Of a stretch of DNA of 64,000 bases, positions 13,304 through 25,300 are shown one piece after another. A program made the position numbers and the translations under genes. Source of the DNA: Siphonodentalium dalli (Eukaryota > Mollusca > Scaphopoda > Gadilida > Siphonodentaliidae); NCBI GenBank assembly GCA_032622095.1, contig CP136062.1, positions 136,190,960 to 136,254,959 of the forward strand, read 5' to 3'. The number at the start of each line of letters is the position of its first letter. Positions within the stretch are counted from its first letter, which is position 1. The notes below the pieces were generated by a model that worked only from the letters and a program-made list of their open reading frames with translations, was not told where the DNA came from and ran no database searches.

Positions 13304-14418
13304 TAGGGCTGGACGATATTAACGAAAATAAAAACCGCGATTTTTGGAAATTAAAACCGCTGGTTAACGATATAATCGCGGTTTTTTAAAACATCAGATA
13401 CTAGTAACTTAAACAGTTTCTCACTGTTCGCTAGAATCACATCATTGTCATTAATTTTGACAAGTTGACGTCAATAATAACATACACAACCTTTCAACCA
13501 GTGACAATCTCATGCTCGATCGATATTCGGAATGAAAAGTAAATTCACCGGTTAAATTCCGCTATTCGGACAATTTCTTTCCGGTGACTTGACAAATTCT
13601 GGTACCGTATATACCGATAATTAATAAAACCATTATCTAGTCTATGCCAAAACTAAAAGTGTTCTATACTATATAGTATCCTTTTCTAACTCGGTATATT
13701 CAACTATGTTGAGCAAATTCATATGTTGTTCCCGATGACACTTGCGTCGCTTGACAAATGGAATATGGTTTACCGTCAAGACAAATTTTAGCGAAGTCCA
13801 CACACACGTAGTACATAACTTTTGGAATTCGGCCAAGCAAGGACACCATGTATTTTGGGCGGGTTTGAAGCCCTAATTCTATAATATTGGTTTTAACCAA
13901 TCGCCGTGAGTGGTTTCTTCTAGACGAGAAGGGGGCGGTATCTTCGCTCATTTACTATTTTGATTGACGGTGCATGTGCATCATTGTACTGAAGGAAGAG
14001 GCATGGCAAAACTGACATTCATATTGATCTATCACCCGATCAGTCGTCAATTCATTTGGTGAATTCTCTTGTAATAAAAAGTACGCAGGGAAGTCGGAAG
14101 GGTTTGTGTAATATTGTGAGCGAAAGGGGGACGTATTCAGGGTTTTCATATCCCCCTAATTTTGTTAGTCGTCCTAAACGTTGTTTATTATGATTATTGA
14201 ATATTGAAAAAGTCAGGACACAGGGATTTAGTTGGAATTTAAAACTTAAATAACTCGATTTAGGCTTGAGTTAAACTATTTGTTTGTATACGCTTATGAT
14301 GGTCTGGCACCCTCTAATTGCCGACGATATTACGATTATTTTAGTTTAGACGATATTACTGACGATATTGAAATATTAACCTGGTATTGACGATTAATCG
14401 GGAAACCGCCCAGCACTA
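13304..14418. mobile_element. hAT-like MITE 1, 1115 bp, with 8 bp target duplication
   Basis: The element starts TAGGGCTGGACGATAT and ends CCGCCCAGCACTA. It is flanked on both sides by GTGATAGT (13296-13303 and 14419-14426), an exact 8 bp target duplication as made by hAT transposases. The interior has small open frames on the minus strand at 13700-13951 and 13955-14149 with no intact domain, so it is non-autonomous or decayed. Confidence 0.9.
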
Positions 14419-14606
14419 GTGATAGTGTTTTACAGTTTTATTGGAATATATCATATATATCATATACACTGATGACAAATAACAACAATTCAAGTAAAAA
14501 CAAAAGAAAACAATATATATAGTAGCACACTATCAAAGAGAGTTGTCGATATACATGTAGTACAGCACTATGAGTCTATGATACACACCTTCTCAAAAGT
14601 AATGGC

Positions 14607-14812
14607 CCTCCCAACCGCGTTACGACCGCGTTGGAGTAACGCTACGACCGCGTTACTCCAACGCGGTCGTAACGTTACTCCAACGCGGTCGTAACGTTAC
14701 TCCAACGCGGTCGAGGTAACCGTCAACGCAACATAACGCGGTCAGCATGACCGTCAACGCAACAAACGCGGTCGCGATAACCGTCAACGCAACAAACGAG
14801 GTCGAGAGAATA
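14607..14812. repeat. GC-rich repeat of 'ACGCGGTCG' words with palindromes
   Basis: AACGCGGTCG or its complement CGACCGCGTT occurs repeatedly, first as an inverted pair around 14625-14690, then as direct units alternating with 'ACCGTCAACGCAAC'. The CpG density is far above the surrounding sequence. Confidence 0.85.
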
Positions 14813-15888
14813 GCTTATCAACTGTAATAATAATTATTGAATAACATTACAAACAAGAATATTCACCACAAGGAATTCAAACTTTCAGACATGAGCTCAT
14901 TTTATTAAAAAAAATTAAAGAGAGAAAATGAACGACGGCCACCAATGTTAGTTTCATACAATTTTCTGATCGGAAACGGAACGATTGTAATCAATCGAGA
15001 CGATAACATTTGGTTCACAAAGGAACGTTGCCAATATAATACAATGTTTTTGGCTTGGGTAATGCATGATTTATTGGTGATAATGTTTTACATTTTACAT
15101 TTAGAATTTTTCCCCCAAAAAAAACAACATGTAATAAATAAATGCAGATCACATTGATCGCGCTGCGCGAATTAATAGAAATGCAATTGACATTTCTAAC
15201 AAACAAAACATTTGAGTTCACGTCGCAATGTACATGTATTCTTTGAATATTTAATATTCAGCGTCACCTAATACAGGTCGGTAACCTGTACGCCAAGGGT
15301 CCGATGTCATTTGAAATCTTCGTGATGGTACACTAAAACACACATGTACATGCACGTGGGTAATCGATGCAAATAATTTAAAATATTAATTATCCATGTG
15401 TTGTGCAATTCCTGTGAAACAAACAGCGCTCTGATTTGGTAACCAATGATTTGTCACTTTCACTGACAGACAACGGATCAAACGCCTGCCGCGAATGATT
15501 GACAGCGGTGTCAATGAACTCAAACACAATAGGGGTCGTGTCTTCGGTAAATCGCCCGTGTCGATTTTTACAAACAGGAAATGACTTGGGCCTAAAGTTG
15601 AAATTGATACCCCGTGATTCAAACAGAATTCTCGATTGAACACACTGTGCTGTAATAACTTCGTCGGTTTTGGTTGGCTAGTGGGCAGCGTGCATCACAA
15701 TTACCACTCGATGAGGTCGTGTTATTTCCATGATGACAAAATAATGAAATCGTATTCAAACGGCTTCGAAGAGTTCTTCATGTACGTTTCAGTAATTGTC
15801 CGCTATTGTATATAAAGACAATCATATGATAAATATTAACTTTCTTTTTACCGTAGTATACTACATGTAGTATATAAGTTTAATAATT

Positions 15889-16300
15889 GTCCCCCGAAAA
15901 ATTTATTTTCGGGGGACTATAGAAACGGGGTTCGTCCGTCCGTCCGTCCGTCACACTTTTGAGTACCGTCATGGTGTAATCATCTCCTCCTACAGATTTC
16001 ATCCCAGAGATTTGATACTCCCACAGTTTTCATCCTAGAGATTTGAAACTTCAGAATATTGTTGCCCATATATTGAAGATGTGCAACATGTATATAGATG
16101 ACGGAAAAAATATTTTTTGACAGAGTTATTAACCCTTTTCGACTTAGAAAATTTCAACATTTTTTATAATTTTCAGTATGAGGGTACCTTCATGGTGTAA
16201 TCAACTCCTCCCACAGTTTTCATCCTAGAGATTTGAAACTTCAGAATATTGTTGCCCATATATTGAAGATGTGCTACATGTATATAGAGGACGGAATTTT
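15889..16300. repeat. Dispersed GTCC-rich repeat with internal 188 bp duplication
   Basis: It begins with a CCCCCGAAAAATTTATTTTCG hairpin-like start, then GTCCGTCCGTCCGTC. The block CATCCTAGAGATTTGAAACT with its following 80 bp occurs twice, at about 16030 and 16218. Confidence 0.75.
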
Positions 16301-16630
16301 TTTTTTTTTTACGGCGCTTCAACTTCAAATAGGCAGAATGGGAACATATTTTGAGTCCAATTTATATTATAATCATAATTATCTAAGGCTATTTTTCACT
16401 TAAATCTGCTGCAAAAAATGACCTTATAAGGTCCAAATGTCTACAGTAAGTCAAACTACTGATACAACATCATAATATATACATATATATTTGTAAAACA
16501 TTAAATAAATTATCTGGTAGGTACCAATCGTCTTCCCTGACTTGGTACAAACCGTCCAAACCAGACTGGTACCAATTGTCCCGTGGGTACGAAACGTCCA
16601 GGTACCAATCGTCCAAGGTACCAATCGTCT

Positions 16631-19341
16631 TGTTTCCATTCACACATCCCAGTTTGCATTGTGCGGTGCCATGTTGCATGTAGCAATGAGTATAGACAAA
16701 GCCACTGTTGTAGGAGTTATAGTTATAATCCATCGTTTGTGTCATGCCTATCAATGAATGTGTTGTTTACAGTTTTGTGCACACAATGTTATTTAAAGTC
16801 GAAAGTTAAGATACAAAATTACAAACTAAAAAGTTGAAATAGTATTGTCCCGATCGATGATATGTTTTTAATATTAATTGCGCCATGAGTATTTTTTATG
16901 TGAAGTGATTTTTCGATATATATGTACATCACACACACGTGAAGTTGTTACATGTATATAAACACTGTGGTAATGTTGACTTCCAATGTCTGCTATTCAC
17001 ACTTTCAACATGCAGATTTAGAATACAAGTAGTTCAGTATATTAAAAGTAGGGCCTACATAGATCTATACTTGTCACAGAAATAGGATAGATACCATGAT
17101 AACCTGTAAGATCTTTTGCGAACGTTTTACTTAATCCGTTTGAGAATCTAAAGCTTCCTCCACATTGTTGCAACATTGTACATGCACATAATGATAATGA
17201 ATAAATATCTTCCAAGAGAATGACACACAAAAACCTCCTTTGATTTCTGTACACGCAACCTTCATTGAACAAGTTCACTTTTTGCTAGGGTGTAACGATA
17301 CATCGATGTACATGTATCCATGCGACCGCGATACAGCTCTGACGATACGGTCATCGATACGGGTGTTCAAACAATACTTATCTTGATACACAAATTGCAT
17401 GTTAATAATTGTTATTACCTACTCTAGTGTCCCGAATTAACGTACAAGTATGTTTATTTTTTTTCATGAAAATTGCCGCACTGTATGAGCTTATTCCGGT
17501 CTATATGTTTATTATGTTTTTCAATTTCAATCTGACATAATCGTATAAAAAATTGCAGCTGTGACAAGCTGTAGCTTTTTACTGACAAATTTATAAGCCA
17601 CAGCTGGCAACAGCCAATTACGCATCCATGTCATGACACTCAACCCCATCTAAAGTTACCACTAGTAGTACATGTACCAGTAGTAATACATGTACCGGTA
17701 TTGGTACTGGTAGATATCGAAAACTGGATGTCATTGACTTTGAATTCAATTACAGTTATTGGACACTCAGGTACCAGCAAATACCAAGGGAGGGTTGACA
17801 GATTGATAGCCAATGATTGGCTTGTTCGAATATTGAGACATCTAAGAATTTGTCCGCCCTGTATGGTACTTCTATTCCGGTCTGTTCTATTATTGAAATT
17901 TGCCCAATTGTCCACCCTGTACTACTATTCCGGTCTGTTATTCTATTCGGGACACTAGAGTATTCATGTAAGTAAGCAGCAGTCGCCACGAACGAGAAAG
18001 GTCAACGTTGAATCAGTATCTAGCAAAAAATTAAGATAATCCCCCACAATATAGGTAATAAAAATGATAACCATTCCCTATTTATCACGTAGTAACAGTG
18101 AGGCCAACAGACTGTATTGTATCAATTTGCATGTGTAGACAAAACCAATGCCATCTTCTTGAAACACATTGTTTTAATAGAACAATCAGTCACAAGTGAT
18201 CCACTGATCAAAGCACAGACCCGACCTGAGTGACCTCAATTTTAATGACGTATTTCAATAGTACACGTCATGCAGCATGTGCGCGACTTTGTCAATAACA
18301 TATCATTTACAGCCGGTGGCAAACCTTTGATGTCTGTCTTACTGCTACAATTTTACTTCACTGCTAACCAGAGTGATGCAGCTGCTGTAGTTTCAACCTA
18401 TATCATATCAATCTACATGTATGTCTTCCCCATGTCACATCAACACTGAACACTGCATTCTGTACACTGGCCCATGTGGATCGCTGAGCAATCGTTGAAC
18501 TCCCGGGATTAAACTTGTCAACAGACAATGAACTCCCCCCAGTTCCCGTTATAAAGTCCACAACTTGACATGAATTATTAGTATGAAGTCCCTCCCATTT
18601 AACTGTCTATCTTGTGACATTGACTGAGAGATTTTCAGAGACGACGTTCCTCATTGGTCAACAGGTGGTGTTTGTATGCTCTAATTAATTTTGTTCAGAC
18701 AATGCAGTGCAACAAATAATGGGCTCAATGTCGGCATCTTTATGCTTCCCAGTCAGATGGGATAATCACTGATAGTCGATACATCGACAATGTTTAAATT
18801 AGTTTTCTTCTTCTTGGACAATACAATCAATACAAGTTGCAACAAACATTTTAGATGGACATCTAATACACACATTATAGCAAGTTCATGTATATGTAGC
18901 CATGTAAGCACATACCCACCTTTGTTATCGCTATATATCAGTGTATATACATCTTGAAAAGCTATATTATCACACACATAAATGCTCCATCAGGAAGCTC
19001 ATTTCTTTCAGTAATACATGGACTCCATTATCATTCATTGAAAACAAATTAGGTTAGCCTGTGATAATTTTATTTCAAAACTATGATTAATAACATGAAG
19101 TTCTCGCATATGCAGAATGTAATGGAGGATGTCCAATAGTTTTGAGTCTACACTCTATTCTTTTTTCATTTGTTAAAACATATGGATCGATGTTGTCAAC
19201 AAGTGATCTTTTTGATAAAAATTGCTCCCAAGTTGGTGTATCTAACATTTCAATGTATTTCTTGTTAGAACTGTCGTTCATGATTTTTAATTGTGTTGGG
19301 AAATATTGCAATTAAATTCATCGAAGCCATAACGAGAGGTT
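16631..19341. other. No gene found; one inverted-repeat element inside
   Basis: AT-rich sequence without coding potential. The stretch at 17286-17420 begins TAGGGTGTAACGATACATCG, which looks like one end of a hAT-like element; I did not find its partner. Confidence 0.5.
17420..17962. mobile_element. Inverted-repeat element, 543 bp
   Basis: TACTCTAGTGTCCCGAAT at the left is matched by ATTCGGGACACTAGAGTA at the right, an 18 bp perfect inverted repeat. Variants of 'TATTCCGGTCTGTT' recur near the right end. No transposase. Confidence 0.75.
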
Positions 19342-19667
19342 TTAACCTCTTCGCTGCTATGACATCCGTAACTTTTATGGCTGTGTGCTACATGTATATG
19401 GTCCATAGGTACTATGGACCTACTTCAGCACATTAGTAGCAGTAGGCCGTTATACATAACTGGAACTCAGAGATTGGTGCATCGGAATAACTGTATCTCG
19501 AAGTTTCAAACAGTGTATGATGTTCCATGATTGTGAACGATAATAGCCTTTCAACTGAGTCAGTTTTATGGTTCTTGTGATATTCCCGTTATATGTTCCC
19601 ACTGGCAAAGGCAATAACGTCAACATCCCAGATGTCATAACGTCATTTAGCGGTGAAGTGAAGTTAA
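19342..19667. mobile_element. TTAA-flanked MITE, family 'CCTCTTCGCTGC', copy 1
   Basis: TTAACCTCTTCGCTGCTATG at the left is balanced by TTTAGCGGTGAAGTGAAGTTAA at the right, an imperfect inverted repeat with TTAA at both edges, the target preference of piggyBac-type transposases. A second copy is at 30875-31157. Confidence 0.72.
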
Positions 19668-20920
19668 AAGTATTAACTCAGCACTTGTTTATGCATGTTT
19701 ATACATCCATTATGGTGGCGCATCTCGTATCCAATCACGTGATTAAGAACGCTCTATTAGGGATGTTCAATGTCACCATGTAATTTTTAAGATTTTGGTA
19801 AAACAGGACAAAAGTAAACACTTTTTGATTAATCATATCTTACAAATTCAAATAAAATGGCAAACTACAAACTTGTAGAACTTTATCTGGCCATTCTGAC
19901 AAATGTTATAAATATCATCTTGGTCTTGGTTTATAACCATTTTTTTTTGCGACGTCAAAGTTGCGATTTTCGTCGTTTTTTGTACGTACAAAATCTGCAA
20001 TTGATTTGGATACTTCTGGTGACTTATATGTAACTCTATGTCTACCCGCGGTGCATCCAAGGAAACTGGAGCCTACAGGATTATAACTCTGAATAGATGC
20101 ATTAACCAGCATTAATCTTTATTACTCTCTGATCCAGTAAAATTTTTTCTTACCATATAAACTTTTCCTCATCCATTTTGGATGTATGGTCTCCAAGTTG
20201 TGATATTTTTTGCTCTGACTTTGTCATGAAATGGCTGTTCGGCATTTTGGATCCTTATTAGCTTAAAATTGCATAAAAAATAAAAATCAATGTGCAAAAA
20301 TGTTTTAAATGTGCTTTATACTCACAGGTTGCAGTTCACAGATGCAGTTGGGGTGTTCCCGTGGCTCCGTATCATTAGTATCAAATATTGCCCGAATAAA
20401 ATCTTTCCGGTTAGCCAGCCTAGCTTGCCTGGCTGCCAATTTTTGCTCCAATGGCAGTCATTGGATGTAAAATAATAAAAATCTGATAGGACTAACATAA
20501 CCCAATTTAAACAACTATCGTAATATGTAATCCACAACAAAGTGTTACTCTTGTCACCAATCAAACATATAATGGACACAGCAATCATCATCGGTGTAGC
20601 TTCACGTGTATGGCAAGCACTTTGATATTACTGACGATGTACATGTAGAAAACGTTATATAAACAACTCACATTGCAAACATTAAATATTATAGCACTTC
20701 TGATGAGTAGACCTTACTCTTGTGACCCAAATAAATAAAGGGGACGGAATAATAGTAGGAGGGGGGGACAACTTTCCCAAAATAGATTATAATAATAATA
20801 AATAGATATGTCTTGGAGACACAGCAGTCTTGTTATCTGGCAGTCGGGAGACGGAACAACAGTGCGTTACCATATTCAATTCGGCTGGTGATAAATGATA
20901 TGGCCAGTTTCTTTGCTGCA

Positions 20921-21170
20921 TCAAGCATAATGTAGCAAAGAATTTGACCACGGCACCTCAATTCTTTTATATTTTAAATCTAAATCCGTTGGCACAACCC
21001 AGCAGCCCACATTTATCTGAGAAATATTTTGAAAAATTATAGGCATGTTTAGGATCACCCATAGATGGTAGCTATCAAAATTGAACCATTTTTGATTAAA
21101 AACATGGCTCCTGGCAGCCATCTTTAATTTTAATCTTTACATGACAAACTCCTTAGTCACACCCTATAAC
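20921..21170. repeat. Dispersed repeat 'GGCATGTTTAGGATCACC', copy in PIGN upstream
   Basis: It shares long stretches with the arrays in PIGN introns at 24.5-25.5 kb and 49.0-51.6 kb: GGCATGTTTAGGATCACC, then 'GGCAGCCATCTT' and a 'TTGGCACACCCTAC'-like end. Confidence 0.8.
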
Positions 21171-21840
21171 CTATAACCTATAACCTATTTATACTTTCTT
21201 ATTTTTGGGGAAATGATAATGACACAAATCCCAAAGTTCGCAAAAATATGGAAACATCCTTTTTATTTGAACTCAGAATGCTATTTCCTTATGGCTTGAA
21301 TAGGAATGACTTTTTAGTCACATCTCTTTTTAATTAATTATAGTTGTGAACATAAATAAAAAATACTTACAACAAATACAGTAATACACTTTTGTGTTAG
21401 TTATGTTGCAAATTTCAGCCATCTGCATAATGAAGTGAATGAAAGTCTTTGATGTAAAGAAAATTTTCGTTACCGGTACTATTAGCCTATTAGGTCCTGG
21501 AAACTACTTGTGGAATTCATGAAAAGTGATGGAATTTTATCATGATCAAGTTGTATGAACCCTGTGTATACTACATCAGCCCATAGCTGATGTAGACTAG
21601 TCCATGGCAAAGGGTTGCCGTAGCAGATTGCCGAAGCCAAACAATCTGAACTAAGAGGGCTGCTACATGGTGAATACAAGATGGAACTACTTCGTGTTGA
21701 TGAGTGAATAAGTACATTTATGTCAACGATTGGCTTTCAGGTGACACCCCACACTTAAATCACTATTATGGTACATGTAGTTATAGATCTCGGCCACATT
21801 CTAGGATTGAAGTTACCTGACACAAAGGTGTGGAATAAAC

Positions 21841-22000
21841 CAAAACACAACTTGCATCATAATCTCCAATCTTTCATCAAACTCATTGTGGATGGCACAT
21901 AATTACATTTCACTTGAGCCCTGTTTGTGAAATATATCCTTGCGGCACCCTCAACTTATTCGATAAAAGATTCCTGATTAAGATGCACGTTGTGTTCTGT
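21841..22000. mobile_element. Short inverted-repeat MITE next to PIGN exon 1
   Basis: CACAACTTGCATCATAATCT at the left pairs with GATTAAGATGCACGTTGTG at the right. A second copy with the same ends lies at 41473-41636 in a PIGN intron. This copy ends about 100 bp before the exon acceptor. Confidence 0.75.
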
Positions 22001-22099
22001 CTATATACAAAATTTAGCATGTGAACATACAGAAAGAGTATCCAACTAATAATTACTGGAGTATTGTTTGTTGATTTTGCTTTTTCTTTCTCTCGATAG

Positions 22100-22329
22100 G
22101 TTATGGAGACTAAGTGGCTAGTCCTCGGCGGAATCTGTGTCCATCTTATATTGTTCTATTCAATATTCGATGTTTATTTTACATCGCCTTTGGTTCATGG
22201 CATGACTCCGATTTCACCACGATTGCCACCCCCTGCTAAAAGACTCGTACTTTTTGTTGCTGACGGGCTCAGGGCAGATAAGCTGTTTGAATTGGATGAG
22301 AAAAAAGAAAGTCATGCGCCATATATTCG
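22100..22329 (+). CDS. PIGN: PIGN exon with start codon, residues 1-76
   Basis: The exon is preceded by a pyrimidine tract ending in CGATAG, a good 3' splice site only three bases upstream of the ATG at 22103, so at least one 5' UTR exon must lie further upstream; I could not locate it. The exon encodes the signal-anchor helix (residues 5-26), the [11 protein letters not shown] segment typical of PIGN and the first metal-binding motif, [11 protein letters not shown]. The donor is GTAGGT, splitting Arg76 after two bases. Reading through the donor meets TAG at once. Confidence 0.94.
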
Positions 22330-25300
22330 GTAGGTATTTTTGTATCAACTTCAATTACCTTCAAACACATGGAAAATTTCAACTAATAGATATTTTTATC
22401 TGAAACTTTTAATGTATCATAATCGAGTTTACGGCTCATAAACTCTATTTAATGTAATTTTCATGTATATACCATCTTTTGAGCGTGTATGCGAGTGTAT
22501 TCAGCATGCATCCTCGACTAAAATTAATCAATTTGTGGCATATTTTCCGTTGAATGAAGTGGAAGGCATCTTATAAATGGTTGGATTTGCGTACAGCATC
22601 CCTTTAAACTGATGATAAAAAAAAATTCCGACCTACCTACCTGAAAGTTTTTGGCCACCAAATTGAAAACACATACCAGTACATTTGTTTTGCCTTATAT
22701 ACTCTGAAAAAATACTCACCCAAATAATCTCCACACAGAAGTGAGTCAAACACTCTTTAGTTTTACTGTAGCAATTAAAAAAAAATTGAACAAATATTCG
22801 TCTCCACCCTGAAAATTGACAAACAGTACAACTGTACATGAATTTATGTACGGTATTATATTCAGAACAATAAATAATTTTTGTTTGTTTTTTTTTGTTG
22901 CAATATTTAAACAAATTTGTTAACCAGGCTATTAAATTGCCGTTGCTTAAAATGTGAACTGTATTTCTTTTTTAGAAACATTGCAGAGACAAAAGGATCT
23001 TGGGGGATTTCACACACTCGTGTTCCAACAGAGTCACGGCCAGGTCATGTCGCTCTTATTGCTGGCTTCTATGAGGATGTCAGTGCGGTAGCTAAAGGTA
23101 CGTCTACCTTGTAACATTCACCTGAGTGCAAATAAAAAAAAATTGCATTAAGGATTTTCTTTCAAATCCTATTCAAAATCACCCTCTGTCTGTGAATACT
23201 TTTTTATGGTTCTATTAGGACATAGAACTGTTTTGTGAAAGCACTGTCATATCTAAGACATATTTACATAGCCTGTTTCATTTACGCTAATTCCTATTCA
23301 TCTATTGGTCAGTAACCATCAGTTGCCAATTGGGTCATGCAATTTATTGTGAACTGAAATGAAATAAAATGACCTTGTTTACCTAATATTTACCACAAGG
23401 TGTTGGTAGAACAATTGGGCTTGCTTTTTAAGCGCTCAGCCACATTCTAATTTGGTTGATCATTCACAGGTAGAACATGGGCTAACTTGCAGTGCTGCAT
23501 AGAATAATCTCTATACTAGATAAATATTTCAGAAAAAAACAAGAATTATTTCAGCTGATGTTATGGAAAAAAAAGAAAAGTAAGAAAAAGCTGTATAAAT
23601 ATTAGAAATAAATGTAGTTAGTGCATCTTTAATTGAGGGATACAGCGTTGTCGTCGGAGCGCATTTAGCACAATGTGCCCAACAACCACAGTGGTATATC
23701 AAACCAAGTCTGAGTTTAGTGTGCCTGTCATTTGCAGAATTAGGTCCCCAGAAGGTGAATTTAGTGATGCTATCCCGCATAGCAGGCTATCATCACTAAA
23801 TTCATCCTCTGGGGACCTAATTCTGCTTAGGCCTCATCTTCTGAAAGATTCTTGATATCAAATTTCTATAGAAACTTCTTCACATAGATTCTATTTCTTT
23901 GTTAGTTTAGTTTCTCTATAACCCCAAATTGACAGACGACACATTGCATAATCGAGGTTTCCAATGGGTGTACATCACAATATTCACCATTTGGAAACTT
24001 TATATCTGAGTCTATTCTCCCATAGCAGATGAGGCCTAAGCAGAATGAGGTCCCCAGGGGAGAATTTGGTGATGCTAGCTCGCTATGTGGGATAGCATCA
24101 CTAAATTCACCCTCTGGGGACCTCATTCTGCAAATGACAGGCACACTAAACTCAGGCTTGTATCCCACAATAAAAAAACTATATTCATATCTTAAATAAA
24201 GTGATTTCTTAGTTTAATTTAATTTAATTTCAGGCTGGAAAGAGAATCCAGTAGAATTTGACTCTGTCTTTAATCAGAGTATGTACACCTGGTCATGGGG
24301 AAGTCCGGACATCCTACCAATGTTTGCTACAGGTAACATTATTGATGGGTAGCCACTTGGTTCCCATTGATAGGGATGTTCAAGCTTTTCAACTTTTTAT
24401 AGCATATTACTTACTTGAAAATAAGTAATAATAATTAGATGTTCGATGTCTTATTCTTCAGATGATGCTGATTCCAAACAATTTGTCTGGAATTTGAATT
24501 AATAAGGGTCTGAAAATTTGAGGTGATGAGCATTTGCTTTCATTACTCCACTTTTTAGCTCAACATGACAAAGTCAAACTTCATATGGATCATATAGGAG
24601 GATGACTTCTAGATGGGAGCCATCAATTTTTTCTGAAATTCATTTAAAAAGATGGCCGCCAGCAGCCATCTTCCATTTCAAGTTTGAATCCATTGGCACA
24701 ACCTGCAGCCCACAATTATTGGAGAAATGTTTTGAATATTTACAGGCATGTTTAGGATCACCTCTAGATGCCAGGAAGCTATCAAATTTAACTGATTTTC
24801 GATGAAAAAAACCTGGCCACCGGCAGACATCTTGTATTTTACTGTTTCCATGACTAAATCATTAGGCACACACAGACCACATCCCTTTTCTGATCCCCAC
24901 CAAATTTTATATGGATCTTCAGGGTGACTTCTAGAAGGGAGCCATTGATTTGTTCTGAAATTCATTGAAAAACATGCCAACAGTCATCTTGGATTTCAAT
25001 TTGAACCCATTGGCACACCCTGCAACCGCATTTATCAGAAAAATATTTCTAAAATTTACAGGCATGTTTAGGATCATTTCTATACAGGAGCTATCAAATT
25101 TTGCTGCCGGCAGCCATTTTGGATTTTACTCTTTGCATGACAAAATTCTTTGGCACACCCTACAGACAAATCTTTCATCTAATTGTCATCAAACTTGATA
25201 TAGTTCCTCAGGGTGACTTCTAGATGGGAGCCATATAAATTTTCTGAATTTCATTGAAAAATATTGCTGCCAGCAGCCTTCTTGGATTTTACTTTTTTCG

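Larger units (their letters stand above)
13143..16630. mobile_element. 3.5 kb element bounded by 48 bp near-perfect inverted repeats
   Basis: The sequence from AGACGATTGGTACCTTGGAC at 13143 to CGTACCCAC is matched by the reverse complement ending at 16630, with one mismatch in 48 bp. The 'ACGATTGGTACC' word is further repeated inside both ends. The interior holds a complete hAT-like MITE, a GC-rich repeat at 14.6 kb and a GTCC-rich dispersed repeat, but no transposase. Other explanations are an inverted pair of a simple repeat family or a segmental inversion. Confidence 0.7.
19668..22099. other. Upstream of PIGN; no coding exon found
   Basis: The 5' UTR exon and promoter of PIGN should be in or beyond this stretch, since the first coding exon has a splice acceptor. 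I could not pick the donor. The stretch 20921-21170 is a dispersed repeat, and a short (CCTATAA) run lies at 21163-21186. Confidence 0.5.

Noticed and set aside
13700-13951. Possible BED-type zinc finger remnant in hAT-like MITE 1
   Set aside because: Reading several frames gives only a vague resemblance to the finger's spacing; no paired Cys and His residues are intact in one frame.
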